This document shows positions 9,101 to 16,622 of a stretch of DNA of 21,625 nucleotides, one piece after another. Position 1 is the stretch's first letter, and every line of letters starts with the position of its first letter. Source of the stretch: JBECKR01 sp040235415 (GTDB lineage: Bacteria > Acidobacteriota > Polarisedimenticolia > Polarisedimenticolales > Polarisedimenticolaceae); the NCBI GenBank assembly GCA_040235415.1, contig JBECKR010000092.1, forward strand, positions 1 to 21,625, written 5' to 3'. Under the pieces are notes generated by a model. It worked only from the letters and a program-made list of their open reading frames with translations, ran no database searches and was not told the origin of the DNA. Made by a program: the position numbers and the translations under genes.

Positions 9101-12100
9101 GTCGTCGCTCGACGCGAACGGGATCTCGGTCCCGATGCCGCTGATGTCGACCCAGTTGAACGCCGGCCCGCCCGGCTGGTCCGAGTCGCGCCAGGTGTAC
9201 CCGAACATGTCGGGCCCGCCCGTGCCGAGAACGCCCGGCCGGGTGTCCGGCTCGTCCTTCTTGAGCTCGGGGCTGGAGTCGACGGTCACGGTCGCGCCGC
9301 TCAGCAGCCCGACCTGGGAGACGAACGTCAGGTCGCTGCCGCCGCTGTTCTCGAGGTGCAGCGTGCGGTGCACGACGTCGCCGACCATGAGGTCTTCGCT
9401 GAACGACGACGGCGACCACCCCGCGACCGGCGGCGGGATCCCGTTGCCGGTGACCGGCATGGTCTTGTCCGGATACGTCGGGTCGTCGCTGATGACGTGG
9501 ACGTTCGCCGCGAGCGCTCCCGGCGTCGTCGGCGTCCACGTCAGGGTGAACAGGTGCGAGGCTCCCGGAGCGAGCTGGAACCCGGCCTCCGGGACGTTCT
9601 CGCCGCCCTCGGTCGCCGGCTCCAGGACGAGCAGGGACGGGTCGTCGGGGTAGACGTCGCTGACGTTCAGGACGTCGGTGCCGGTGTTCACGACCTGGAA
9701 CGACGTCGGATACGAGTAGCCGGTGAACCGCGTGCCGTAGTCGTAGGACTCCGGCGTGATGCCGACGGCCGGGGCGCCGATCACCGTCAGCTGCGACGGC
9801 ACGCGCTCCTCGGCCTGGCTCGGGACGTTGGTCGTCAGGACCACCGCGCCGCTGAGCAGTCCGCCGAAGCGGTCGGTCGAGTCGAACGCGACGTCGAACA
9901 CGAACTGGCCGCCGGGCGGGATGGTCGCGTGGCTCGGGGTCACCGCCAGCCAGTCCGGCGTGCGGCTGAACTCCACGGCCAGCCCGTCATGGACGTAGTC
10001 CGTGTTGTAGTTCGCGCTGAGGCCGACGGTCTTGGTGCCGTCCTGGATGCCGATGGTCGCGGAGTTGAGCGTTCCGGCCATCGTCTGGTACATGCACAGG
10101 ATCTTGCCGTTCTGGAACAGCTGGACCTGGAAGGTCAGGGGGTTGCCCGACGGCGAGTACTTCTCGACGTTGGTGTACTGGATGATGAAGCTCGAGCCGG
10201 TGTTCTCGTAGCGCACGTTCCCGCTGCGCAGGTGCAGGTCGTCCCAGAACAGGCCGATCATGTAGGCCGCGCCGCTCGTGCTCGGCAGCTGGTAGTTCGT
10301 GAGCCGGCTCGAGGTCTCCGAGGTCTCGAACGTCAGGAAGCCGTTCGTCGCGACCTTCACGGAGGTGAAGTTGCTCCCGTAGAACGGGAACGTCATCCCC
10401 ATGTCGATCGCCGCGCTGAGCGAGTCGTCCTGGCTCGAGAACGTGATCGGCGTTCCGGTGCTGCTGATGTCGATGAAGTTGAACGCCGGCCCGCCGGGCT
10501 CGTCGGAGTCCTTCCAGCGGTACCCGAACGAGTCGGGTCCGCCCGCGCCGTCGGGGCTGATGTCGTCGACGTAGATCAGCTGACCGTTGCCGAGGTCGGC
10601 CGCGGCGTCCACCAGCAAGTCGGACCCGCCGGTGTTCCGCACGGTCAGGTTGCGATGGACCTGATTGCCCGTGTACAGCGTCTCGTTGAACGACGTCGGG
10701 CTGTACACCATGATCGGCGTCGGGATCGCGTTGCCGGTCACCGGAACGTCGAGCATCGGATCGGCGCCGTCGTTGCTCTGGATCTGGATCGAGCCCGAGA
10801 ACGGACCGAGCACCGAGGGGAACCAGGTCACGGTGACGTCGCGGGAGCCGTGCGGCGGGACGTCGAACACGTCGGGGCTCGCGGTGAGCGACGGATCGCT
10901 CCCGACGATTCCCGTGACGTGCAGGGTGTCCGTGCCGATGTTGGCGACGATCAGGTTCAGCTCGTTGGGCTGCGACACGAAGACGTCGCCGTAGGCGAGC
11001 GAGGCCGGCTGGACGTCGATGTCGGGCGCGCCGATGACGTGCAGCGACGCGTCGACGGTCAGGACCGGGTTCTGCGGGTCGTTGGTCAGGATGTTGACCG
11101 TGCCCGGGTAGGTCCCGCCTTCGAGGCCGGAGGCGTTCATGTGGAGGTTGATCGCCTTCGACTGTCCGGCGAACAGCCGCCCGGAGGTCGGAGACGCGGT
11201 GAGCCACTGCGGGATCGCCGCGATCCGGACCGCGAGGCCGTCGTGGAGGTACGCCTGGTTGAACGCCACGGTCAATCCGATCGTCTTGTCGGAGTTCTGG
11301 ATGCCGACCGTCGCGCTCGTGAGGTCGCCGCTCGAGATGTCGAGGTACTGGTAGGTGACCGCGCCGCTCGAGTCGAGGATCGCCTGGAAGGTGTAGGACC
11401 CGGCGCCGCTGTAGCGCCCGATGTCGGTCCACTGCACGATCGCGCTGGTACCGAAGGACTGGTAGTAGATCCCGGTCGTCGTCGTGGTCTTGAGGTCGTC
11501 CCAGAACGGGGCGACGAGGTTCTCGGGCGCGCCCGCGGTCGGCAGCGGCTGGTTCGAGTACGACGTCGCCGAGCTCGTGAACGACAGCCAGCCGTTCGTG
11601 CACACCCGGATCTGGTCGAACAGCGTCCCGTAGAACGGGAAGTCGAAGTCGAGCTGGATCGGGCCGCTGGTGGAATCGTCGCCCGAGACGCCGATGAGCG
11701 TGCCGGTCGTGGAGATGTCGTTCCACGAGAACGCCGGTCCGCCCGGCTCGTCACTGTCGGTCCAGCGGTAGCCGAACGTGTCCGGTCCGCCGGCGCTCCA
11801 GGTCACGGGGTCGCCCGCTCGCGGATCGGCCTCGTCCTTGCCGAGGTCGAGGAACGGGGCCTGCGACATCGGCTCGCCCAGCGCCGGGGGCGGGATGGTG
11901 AAGTCCAGGGTGCCCTGGCCGATGTTGCTGAGCGTCACGACGTGGTCGGACTGCTGGCCGGTGAGGAGCTCGTCCGAGACCGACGTCGGATCGACCTGGC
12001 CCGTGGGAGGAGGCAGCGTCGTGCCGGAGGCGAGGTTCGAGATCGGACCGGGGTTCCCCCACTCGTCGAACGCCTTCATCGCGAAGTAGTACACGGTGTC

Positions 12101-13648
12101 CGGGTCGAGGTTACGGACCTCCATGCTCTCCGCACTGCCGCTGGGGGCGGGCTGCGGCTCGTTGCCGGCGCGCGTCGCCTGGTCCCAGTTCGCGTCCGAG
12201 ATCGGATCGATGGAGTAGCGCACCTCGTAGAACGTCGCCGTGCCGGTGTCGCCGTCGTCACCGGTCGCCGTCCAGGTCAAGCCCATCGTGTTCGAGCCTG
12301 GATCGGTCGTCGCGAGGTCGTCGATCATTCCGGGCGGGACGGTGTCGGGCTCGGCGATCGCGAAGAACGCGTTCAACCGTCCGCCGCTGACGCACTTGCC
12401 CGCGAGGGCCGGAATCGGATCGGTCGCGTTGAGGAGGACCTGCTTCATCTGCCCGACCGGGATGTTCGGGTTCACGGCCCGGATCAGGGCGCAGACGCCC
12501 GCGGTGTGAGGGGTCGCCATCGACGTGCCGGACAGCTGGCCGTACGAGTTGCCCGGCAGCGTGCTCAGGACGTCGACGCCCGGAGCGCCGAGGTCGACCG
12601 AGACGAGGCCCCAGTTCGAGAACGAGGCCAGCTGGTCGTTGTCGTCCGTGGCGGCCACCGAGATGATGTTCGCGAGGTCGTAGGCCGCCGGATAGGCGGG
12701 GTTCGTGTCGCTGTTCTGACCGTTGTTGCCGGCCGCGGCGACGAACGCGATGTTGTGCGCGCCCGCGTTCGCGATCGCGTCGTACAGAGCCTGGGAGTAG
12801 CCGCCGCCGCCCCAGGAGTTGCTGGTCAGCGCGACGCCCATCATGGTGGTGTAGTCGACCGCGCGGACCGCGTCGGCGGTCGAGCCCGAGCCGCCCGCCG
12901 AGAGGAACTTCGCCGCCATGATCTTGATGTGCCAGTTCACGCCGACGACGCCGACCCCGTTGTCGCCCACGGCGCCGATCGTCCCGGAGGTGTGCGTGCC
13001 GTGGCCGTGGTCGTCGAACGGGTCGCCGTCGTTATTGATGAAGTCGTAGCCGTGGACGTCGTCGATGAACCCGTTGCCGTCGTCGTCGATACCGTTTCCC
13101 GGGATCTCGCCGGGGTTGGTCCAGACGTTGGCCGCGAGGTCGGGGTGGTTGTAGTCCATCCCGGTGTCGATGACCGCCACCACGAGGTTCGGATCGCCGG
13201 TCGAGACGCCCCACGCGAGGTCGGCGTCGATGTCGGCGTCCGGCGTGCCGCCCGTCTGTCCGGTGTTGATCATGCCCCACAGCTCGGGGAGCCGCGGATC
13301 GTTCGGCACGAGGTCGGCCGTGATGACGTAGTTCGGCTCGACGTAGTCCACCAAGGGGTTCGCCTGGAGCCGCTGGATCGCCTGCTCCACCGAGATGCCC
13401 GGCCCGAGCTTCCACTGCTCGGCCCGCGACAGGAACGTGTGGACGTCCGCCGCCTGCATCGCGGCGCGCGCCGACAGCTTGTCGATCGGCTGGGCGCCGT
13501 CCTTGAACTTGATGAGCACCTCGCCGGGCACGAAATCGTGACCCGGCGCCACGCCCGAACCCGGGCGGGCGGGCGTGGTGCCCGTGCTCGGAAGCATGAG
13601 CAGAGCGAGCACCGCGAACGCGGCGATGACGATACGGATGCGCGGCAT
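6152..13648 (-). CDS. Giant secreted subtilisin-like serine protease (S8) with four ASH/nidogen-like modules
   Basis: The 2498-residue protein begins with a signal peptide (MPRIRIVIAAFAVLALLMLP), then an inhibitor-like propeptide (about 39-110, FVPGEVLIKFKDG). The S8 domain (about 112-432) has an intact triad: Asp161 in VIDTG, His216 in HGHGTHTSG and Ser376 in SGTSMATPH, with oxyanion Asn308 in AAAGNNG. A calcium-type insert NGIDDDGNGFIDD lies at 185-197. A fibronectin type III domain (about 436-545) precedes four modules (550-2173). These are followed by a PKD-like domain (about 2175-2265), an HYR-like segment containing LWPPNHQMV (2280-2288) and a final fibronectin-like domain (about 2385-2498) ending GGDCP. 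ATG at 13648 is chosen for GGAGGGGG 6 bases upstream and the signal peptide directly after. Cys residues are few. It probably acts outside the cell and, with the M14 gene downstream, forms a protein-degradation unit. Confidence 0.93.
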   Translation of the reverse strand: MPRIRIVIAAFAVLALLMLPSTGTTPARPGSGVAPGHDFVPGEVLIKFKDGAQPIDKLSARAAMQAADVHTFLSRAEQWKLGPGISVEQAIQRLQANPLVDYVEPNYVITADLVPNDPRLPELWGMINTGQTGGTPDADIDADLAWGVSTGDPNLVVAVIDTGMDYNHPDLAANVWTNPGEIPGNGIDDDGNGFIDDVHGYDFINNDGDPFDDHGHGTHTSGTIGAVGDNGVGVVGVNWHIKIMAAKFLSAGGSGSTADAVRAVDYTTMMGVALTSNSWGGGGYSQALYDAIANAGAHNIAFVAAAGNNGQNSDTNPAYPAAYDLANIISVAATDDNDQLASFSNWGLVSVDLGAPGVDVLSTLPGNSYGQLSGTSMATPHTAGVCALIRAVNPNIPVGQMKQVLLNATDPIPALAGKCVSGGRLNAFFAIAEPDTVPPGMIDDLATTDPGSNTMGLTWTATGDDGDTGTATFYEVRYSIDPISDANWDQATRAGNEPQPAPSGSAESMEVRNLDPDTVYYFAMKAFDEWGNPGPISNLASGTTLPPPTGQVDPTSVSDELLTGQQSDHVVTLSNIGQGTLDFTIPPPALGEPMSQAPFLDLGKDEADPRAGDPVTWSAGGPDTFGYRWTDSDEPGGPAFSWNDISTTGTLIGVSGDDSTSGPIQLDFDFPFYGTLFDQIRVCTNGWLSFTSSATSYSNQPLPTAGAPENLVAPFWDDLKTTTTTGIYYQSFGTSAIVQWTDIGRYSGAGSYTFQAILDSSGAVTYQYLDISSGDLTSATVGIQNSDKTIGLTVAFNQAYLHDGLAVRIAAIPQWLTASPTSGRLFAGQSKAINLHMNASGLEGGTYPGTVNILTNDPQNPVLTVDASLHVIGAPDIDVQPASLAYGDVFVSQPNELNLIVANIGTDTLHVTGIVGSDPSLTASPDVFDVPPHGSRDVTVTWFPSVLGPFSGSIQIQSNDGADPMLDVPVTGNAIPTPIMVYSPTSFNETLYTGNQVHRNLTVRNTGGSDLLVDAAADLGNGQLIYVDDISPDGAGGPDSFGYRWKDSDEPGGPAFNFIDISSTGTPITFSSQDDSLSAAIDMGMTFPFYGSNFTSVKVATNGFLTFETSETSSRLTNYQLPSTSGAAYMIGLFWDDLHLRSGNVRYENTGSSFIIQYTNVEKYSPSGNPLTFQVQLFQNGKILCMYQTMAGTLNSATIGIQDGTKTVGLSANYNTDYVHDGLAVEFSRTPDWLAVTPSHATIPPGGQFVFDVAFDSTDRFGGLLSGAVVLTTNVPSQAEERVPSQLTVIGAPAVGITPESYDYGTRFTGYSYPTSFQVVNTGTDVLNVSDVYPDDPSLLVLEPATEGGENVPEAGFQLAPGASHLFTLTWTPTTPGALAANVHVISDDPTYPDKTMPVTGNGIPPPVAGWSPSSFSEDLMVGDVVHRTLHLENSGGSDLTFVSQVGLLSGATVTVDSSPELKKDEPDTRPGVLGTGGPDMFGYTWRDSDQPGGPAFNWVDISGIGTEIPFASSDDSNYGPITIGFPFPFYGQTFSTIRAGTNGFLSFTSTSTSLTNYLLPSTSAPENLLAVFHDDLHRRNGHAYYWSDGNRFIVQYDDWDQYSPSGQDYNFQVILYRNGRIVYQYLSMTTGDLAGATIGIQNDARDDGLTVDYNADYVHDNMAVEFRPPAGWLQLDPEFGTIPPGGSLDLDVTFDTTQLIGGNYSANIDLSTNDPAHAAIRVPVSLHTTGIPDIDAVPGSLTFPTTFIGFTSTLTTSIQNVGTDVLDITGVSVSGDFSQTGLTPPVSLPVGGSIPVTVTFAPTSAGTLTGELVVTSSDPDEPSITVSLQGDALVPPEIGMDPAAMSEILPPGGTSTQTLTMCNTGGSDLVWDGSHNTVSGASVTQYDAMNLGKEEADPRPGVLGSGGPDMFGYKWKDSDEPGGPTYGWVDISGIGTQMPIGSTGYCDDCNVGPFPIGFDFGFYGSTFTEFRASTNGWVSFTNTTTDYSNDPLPSAGGPENLLAVFWDDLVHRSGTGSEPRASGMFYYNDGTRLIIQYQHMYRIANSTTDDLNFEIILYPGGKVVYQYETMASSTLNSNTIGIQNATKDDGLMAVYNQDYVHDNMAIEFKALPEWLSFSPTSGVVPAGECADMAVTFDATDPDMTHGWHHSVMTFNSNDPYHPSVDVPVDLAVNNKPIAVPAMLPNVECTGNNSAAATLDGTGSTDADGDPLTYSWSAPGITFDDPTSATPTATFPLGSTTVTLVVNDGFENSAPATVVVTVVDTIPPQVESVTASPDLLWPPNHQMVTVETTVVASDICDPVPIVTLVSATSSEPDDAQGGGDGNTADDVQGADSGTSDFSIDLRSEREGKGTGRVYTLTYEATDHSGNTSATAAGTVDVPHDLGSVVEPIELAVSGRSATVVSWPAVTGAEHYDVIRGDLANIRVDGSDFDLGSVTCIANGITNTSTAGFEDNTTPAPGQTFFYAVQFFDGIADSSYGSESADKARTVQPSGGDCP
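7130..12001 (-). repeat. Four tandem coding modules of about 430 residues within the subtilase gene
   Basis: In gene order the modules are at 10721-12001, 9437-10720, 8144-9436 and 7130-8143 (residues 550-976, 977-1404, 1405-1835, 1836-2173). Each has a short ASH-like strand region, a linker with (K)EADPR or similar, a nidogen-like sandwich starting FGYxWxDSDxPGGP and containing FPFYGxxFxxIR and TNGxLSF, and an ASH domain with 'TNDP'. The first three also end with a choice-of-anchor-D-type domain; the fourth lacks it. The anchor FGY falls at residues 625, 1041, 1482 and 1912. The copies have diverged, so this is an old duplication rather than a recent tandem array. Confidence 0.88.
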
Positions 13649-14074
13649 GAATACCCCCTCCGACGGGAAGTCCCGCGGATCGGCCGTCCCGAACGGCCAG
13701 ACTCGACGAGATTCGAAATCGGGGGGCCCCCAGACACCCGGAAGGCTCCCCGACGGCGTCGGCACGAACCTGGCCGCCGGGGCTCCGGAGGAGCACCGGC
13801 CGGCCCTGACGCGAACCGTCCGCCGTTGCCGTCCGGGGGGGGTAGAAGGCAGCGGGGGCGAGACACGGGTACGACGCTGAGCGGGAAGAATCGAAAACCG
13901 TCCCCGTCCGTCCCGCGAAACGTCGAACCCGGCTCGGTGCCTGCTTTCTACGCTGAGGGGCCCTGATGAGTCAACCGCATTTTTCGGTTTCGATCGACCG
14001 GTACGGTCCGCCGCTCGACGGTTGCAGCCGGCCCCGGGCCCCGGCGGCGCCCCGCGTCCCGGGGCCGGTTCGGC
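13649..14074. other. Intergenic region upstream of the subtilase gene (426 bases)
   Basis: No gene is supported in this stretch. It should hold the subtilase promoter, but I cannot point to a clear -35/-10 pair. In the leader, 34-50 bases before the subtilase start codon, GGCCGT (13682-13687) and ACGGCC (13693-13698) form a small exact hairpin with a 5-base loop. The right end holds the hairpin after asnA (14028-14068). Confidence 0.5.
14028..14068 (-). terminator. Strong GC hairpin just after asnA
   Basis: CCGGCCCCGGG (14028-14038) pairs exactly with CCCGGGGCCGG (14058-14068), an 11-base stem with a 19-base loop, beginning 6 bases past the asnA stop codon in the direction of transcription. 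Position and strength fit a transcription-ending or 3'-end-protecting hairpin. There is no T-run, so it is not a textbook intrinsic terminator. Confidence 0.5.
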
Positions 14075-15211
14075 TCAGTCGAGGACGAGGATGCCCTTTT
14101 TCTCGCAGATCTCGCGGAGCCGGCGCGGCCATACCGTGACGCTGACCTCGCCGAGATGCGCCTTGCGGAGCAGGAGCATCGTCGTGCGCGACTGCCCGAT
14201 CCCGCCGCCGATCGAGAGCGGGATCTCGTCGTTGAGGATCGCGCGGTGGTACGGGAGCTCGAGGAACCCGGTCTGGCCGGTGATCTCGAGCTGCCGCACG
14301 AGCGTCTGTTTCGTGACGCGGATCCCCATCGAGCTCAGCTCGTGGCGGCGCCGGGTGACGGGGTTCCACACCAGGATGTCGCCGTTGAGGCCGTGCATCG
14401 GCCGGCCGTCGCGACTGACGGTCTCGGTGACCCAGTCGTCGTAGTCCGCGGCGCGCATCTCGTGCGGGTAGCCGTCCGCGAGCGTCCAGCCGATGCCGAT
14501 GATGAACACGGCGGGATGCGTCTGCAGCAGGCGGGTCTCGCGCTCTTTCCGCGGAAGATCCGGGTACGTCGCGAGCAGGTCCTCGGCGTGCACGAACGTC
14601 AGCTCGTCGGGCAGCTCGGGGAAACGCTCGTCACGGAGCTTCGGGAAGGTCTCGAGCAGGAACCGCTCGGCTCCCTTGATCACGCCCCAGATCCGCCGGA
14701 CGGTGTCCTCGAGGAACGCGAGCGAGCGCTGCTCCGGCGTGATGACCCGTTCCCAGTCCCACTGGTCGACGTACGCGCTGTGGTCGTGGTCGAGGAAGTA
14801 GTCCTTGCGGACCGCCCGCATGTCGGTCAGCACGCCCTCCCCGGCGTCGCAGCGGAACTGCCGGAGCGCCATCCGCTTCCACTTCGTCGCGGCCTGGACG
14901 ACCTGCGCCGTGATGCGGGGCTCGATGCCGAGACCGCACGGGAACTCGATCGGCGTTCTCGATCCGTCGCGGTCGAGGTAGTCGTTGACCCCGCTGTCGC
15001 GGTCGACGATCAACGGAACCTCGACCTGGAACAGGTTCAGCGCGCGGCACAGCCCGTCCGCGATGAAGCGCTTCGCCGCGGTCAGCGCGAGCTGCGTCTG
15101 CTTCGGATCGAGCAGGGGGCGGTAGTCGGTCGGCAGGATGCGCTCGACCTCTTCGTAGGTGCCGATGCCCGGGCCCGCGAGATCCGCCTTCTTGTCGGTG
15201 AACGTCCCCAT
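14075..15211 (-). CDS. asnA: Aspartate-ammonia ligase (asparagine synthetase A)
   Basis: The 378-residue cytoplasmic enzyme makes asparagine from aspartate, ammonia and ATP (via aspartyl-AMP), with a class II aminoacyl-tRNA-synthetase-like fold. Family signatures are clear: KWKRMAL (110-116), AGEGVLTDM (123-131), YVDQWDWERV (147-156), DYDDW (256-260), GLNGDILVWNPV (274-285), ELSSMGIRV (291-299) and the C-terminal ATP-binding IGGGIGQSR (334-342). It is longer than the roughly 330-residue E. coli enzyme, mainly through about 30 extra N-terminal residues. As I recall the E. coli sequence, its VVHSLAKWKR reads VVQAATKWKR here, so a His-Ser pair is replaced. ATG at 15211 has GGAGG about 5 bases upstream, which supports the extension. 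It stands alone, with neighbours unrelated to amide metabolism. Confidence 0.95.
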   Translation of the reverse strand: MGTFTDKKADLAGPGIGTYEEVERILPTDYRPLLDPKQTQLALTAAKRFIADGLCRALNLFQVEVPLIVDRDSGVNDYLDRDGSRTPIEFPCGLGIEPRITAQVVQAATKWKRMALRQFRCDAGEGVLTDMRAVRKDYFLDHDHSAYVDQWDWERVITPEQRSLAFLEDTVRRIWGVIKGAERFLLETFPKLRDERFPELPDELTFVHAEDLLATYPDLPRKERETRLLQTHPAVFIIGIGWTLADGYPHEMRAADYDDWVTETVSRDGRPMHGLNGDILVWNPVTRRRHELSSMGIRVTKQTLVRQLEITGQTGFLELPYHRAILNDEIPLSIGGGIGQSRTTMLLLRKAHLGEVSVTVWPRRLREICEKKGILVLD

Positions 15212-15315
15212 CGAGACCTCCCGGCCGAAGCCCGCGGCGTCGTTCCCGGAGGTCGGGGCGCACGCCCGGAGCGTTCTTCGACCTCGTTGGTGTGCAGCGC
15301 GATTCTAGCGGCGTC

Positions 15316-15335
15316 CGCGGGGCGAAGCCCTCGCG
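15316..15335 (-). terminator. Compact hairpin after the DUF4412 gene
   Basis: CGCGGGGC, a GAA loop and GCCC-T-CGCG form an 8-base stem with one bulged T, 54 bases past the DUF4412 stop and about 105 bases before the asnA start. There is no T-run. It could end transcription before asnA, but in such GC-rich DNA a chance origin cannot be excluded. Confidence 0.3.
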
Positions 15336-15388
15336 CTCAGGGGTCGAAGAGGACCGGGTTCGTCGCTTTGGGCTCGCGCGGACCGCGA

Positions 15389-16090
15389 TCAGCGCCGCGG
15401 GGGCGCCGCGCCGCCGAGGTCCATCTCTCGGAACCCCGGCGGCACCGTGAACAGCGCGGGATCGAGCTGCTTCCGCTCGACGCGGGTCGCCTCGATCAGG
15501 GTTTCCCGCTTTCCGCCGTCGATCCGTTCGATCTTGAGCGGGAAGAAGCCGCCCTCGAAGGTCGCGGCGACCTGCTCCCAGCCCTGCGGTATCGCCAGGC
15601 CTGCGCCTCCGGGCGCGCCGGCGACGCGATCGAGACTCAGGAAGTTCCCCAGGTCCCGGGCGCCGCAGATGTCGATCGGCGTGCCGTCGGCCGGCGTGAT
15701 CACGACGTGCTCGCAGGTGTGCCCCGCGATCGTCTCGGTCCTCCCGGTGCGCTCGATGCGCGGCGCCGGGCCGCTCGGCGCGGGACCCTCGCCGCCCCGT
15801 TCCGCGCCGAGGTTCATCGACATGTACATCTTCTGCGCCGGCATGACCGACGTCATGATTCCGGATCGTAGGTCGAGGAGGGCATAGACGTTCATCCCCT
15901 GCGCGGCGACGTCAAACCTCAGCGTCGAGCCGTCGGTCATGTAGCCGACATCGGTCGCTCCGGAGCGGTCGCCCGAGTGCACGGCGTAGTGCACCACCCC
16001 CTGGAAGCTCTCGGCGGCGAGCGGGCCGCTCGCCGCGGCTGCCGCCGCGAGGATTGCGGACGCCACGACGGCTCTGCGTGAACCTGTCAT
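15389..16090 (-). CDS. Exported DUF4412-domain protein
   Basis: The 233-residue protein has a basic N-terminus and a hydrophobic signal segment (about 5-26, ending in PLAAES), so it is likely exported to the periplasm or outer surface; no lipobox Cys is evident. The rest matches the DUF4412 pattern: VVHYAVHSGD (32-41), a DLRSGIMTSVMPAQKMYMSM core (73-92), GRTETIAGHTCEHVVI (116-131), DGTPIDICGARDLG (135-148) and the end RVERKQLDPALFTVPPGF (203-220). Cys126 and Cys142 could pair. DUF4412 proteins are thought to be lipid- or ligand-carrier-like beta proteins, but no activity is established. ATG at 16090 has GGGAGGT about 5 bases upstream; longer in-frame starts run back into the duplicated upstream segment and are rejected. 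Confidence 0.85.
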   Translation of the reverse strand: MTGSRRAVVASAILAAAAAASGPLAAESFQGVVHYAVHSGDRSGATDVGYMTDGSTLRFDVAAQGMNVYALLDLRSGIMTSVMPAQKMYMSMNLGAERGGEGPAPSGPAPRIERTGRTETIAGHTCEHVVITPADGTPIDICGARDLGNFLSLDRVAGAPGGAGLAIPQGWEQVAATFEGGFFPLKIERIDGGKRETLIEATRVERKQLDPALFTVPPGFREMDLGGAAPPRR

Positions 16091-16114
16091 GCGACCTCCC
16101 GATCCCGCACCCCG

Positions 16115-16212
16115 GAGCTTCCCACGGTCTCGGACGCCCCCCAAGCATACGGCGTCGGGGCCCGGGCGAACCACCACCGTAAGCCCTGGGAGGATCCCAC
16201 GGAATGCTCGGA
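16115..16212. repeat. Duplicated upstream segment, copy 1 (truncated)
   Basis: About 97 bases match 16623-16722 at roughly 80% by eye, including the near-identical core AGCATACGGCGTCGGGG (copy 1 at 16144-16160) followed by CYCGGGCGAMCCACCA. It lies upstream of the DUF4412 gene. At its right end it keeps a plus-strand GGGAGG and an ATGCTCGGA that align with the ribosome-binding site and ATGCTCGAC start of the cytochrome gene in copy 2, and then breaks off 3 bases before palindromic copy B. Confidence 0.75.
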
Positions 16213-16278
16213 CCTGGGGACATTCCTCGAAATCCCTCAACAATCCAATCCGTTGAAGAATTTTTTCAGTTGTTCTAG
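16204..16278 (+). pseudogene. Fossil start of a cytochrome-like gene, now a 24-codon frame into the repeat
   Basis: The ATG at 16204 aligns with the true start of the cytochrome gene at 16714 within the duplicated segment. The frame then reads MLGPGDIPRNPSTIQSVEEF and ends at TAG 16276-16278 inside palindromic copy B. Nothing after the first two codons resembles the cytochrome, so I read it as a truncated remnant rather than a working small gene. Confidence 0.35.
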
Positions 16279-16288
16279 GAATGTCCCC
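16216..16288. repeat. Palindromic intergenic repeat, copy B
   Basis: GGGGACATTCCT (16216-16227) pairs exactly with AGGAATGTCCCC (16277-16288), leaving a 49-base centre. The centre is AT-richer than its surroundings and contains TCAAC (16237-16241), GTTGA (16252-16256) and a run of six T (16261-16266). The right arm ends 10 bases past the stop of the small helical gene. Confidence 0.85.
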
Positions 16289-16298
16289 GCTGCGCCCA

Positions 16299-16562
16299 TC
16301 AAAGCATCTTGCGGATCCGCCGGTAGCCCCTCCCGATCTCGTCGACCGCCTGCCTCAGGGCGGCGCCCACGCCGTCCGCGGTGCGACCCGCCTCGTGGCG
16401 GATCGGTTCGGCCCTGTGTTTGAGCTCGGTGAAGCGCCGCTCGAGGTTCTCCCACTCCTTTCGCGCCTCGGCCTTGCCGAGGTGGATCTTGAGCGCGATA
16501 TCGGCGCGCTCGCGGGCGAGGCGCTCGAGAAGCTCGTCGAGCTTCGACTTCGGTTCGGTCAT
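16299..16562 (-). CDS. Small charged helical protein, sll1863-like stress-response family (tentative)
   Basis: The 87-residue protein has no signal peptide or membrane segment. It is almost wholly helical and highly charged: KSKLDELLERLARERADIAL (5-24), then KIHLGKAEARKEWENLERRF (25-44), then a hinge and a second helix GVGAALRQAVDEIGRGYRRI (64-83), with heptad-like spacing suggesting a coiled coil or helical hairpin. The 'KIHLGKxEARxEWExLExxF' core is what I associate with small bacterial proteins annotated as sll1863-like; the biochemical role is unknown. ATG at 16562 is supported by AGGAGG 8 bases upstream, and the long open frame further upstream runs antisense through the cytochrome gene. 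It is divergent from that gene across the duplicated 152-base region, so the two may share control. Confidence 0.7.
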   Translation of the reverse strand: MTEPKSKLDELLERLARERADIALKIHLGKAEARKEWENLERRFTELKHRAEPIRHEAGRTADGVGAALRQAVDEIGRGYRRIRKML

Positions 16563-16622
16563 GGTCGCGCCTCCTGGCCGGAACGTCCGGGGGGTACGGT
16601 TTCGGCGACGAGCCGTCTCTTC

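Noticed and set aside
6407..13966. A 2519-codon open frame on the plus strand, antisense to the subtilase gene
   Set aside because: It mirrors the subtilase codons, is dominated by Arg, Val, Asp and Gly, has no domain or signal I can recognise, and such shadows are expected where third positions are nearly all G or C.
13649..14074. A tRNA or other small RNA gene in the longest gap
   Set aside because: I found no cloverleaf or T-arm consensus; only GC-rich hairpins are visible.
15275..15350. TCTTCGACC / GGTCGAAGA inverted repeat between asnA and the DUF4412 gene
   Set aside because: Nine-base arms are 58 bases apart with no further pairing or context to suggest function.
16237..16266. TCAAC/GTTGA stem followed by six T on the plus strand, an intrinsic-terminator look-alike
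   Set aside because: The stem is only 5 bases and no intact plus-strand gene ends there; it is part of the centre of palindromic copy B.
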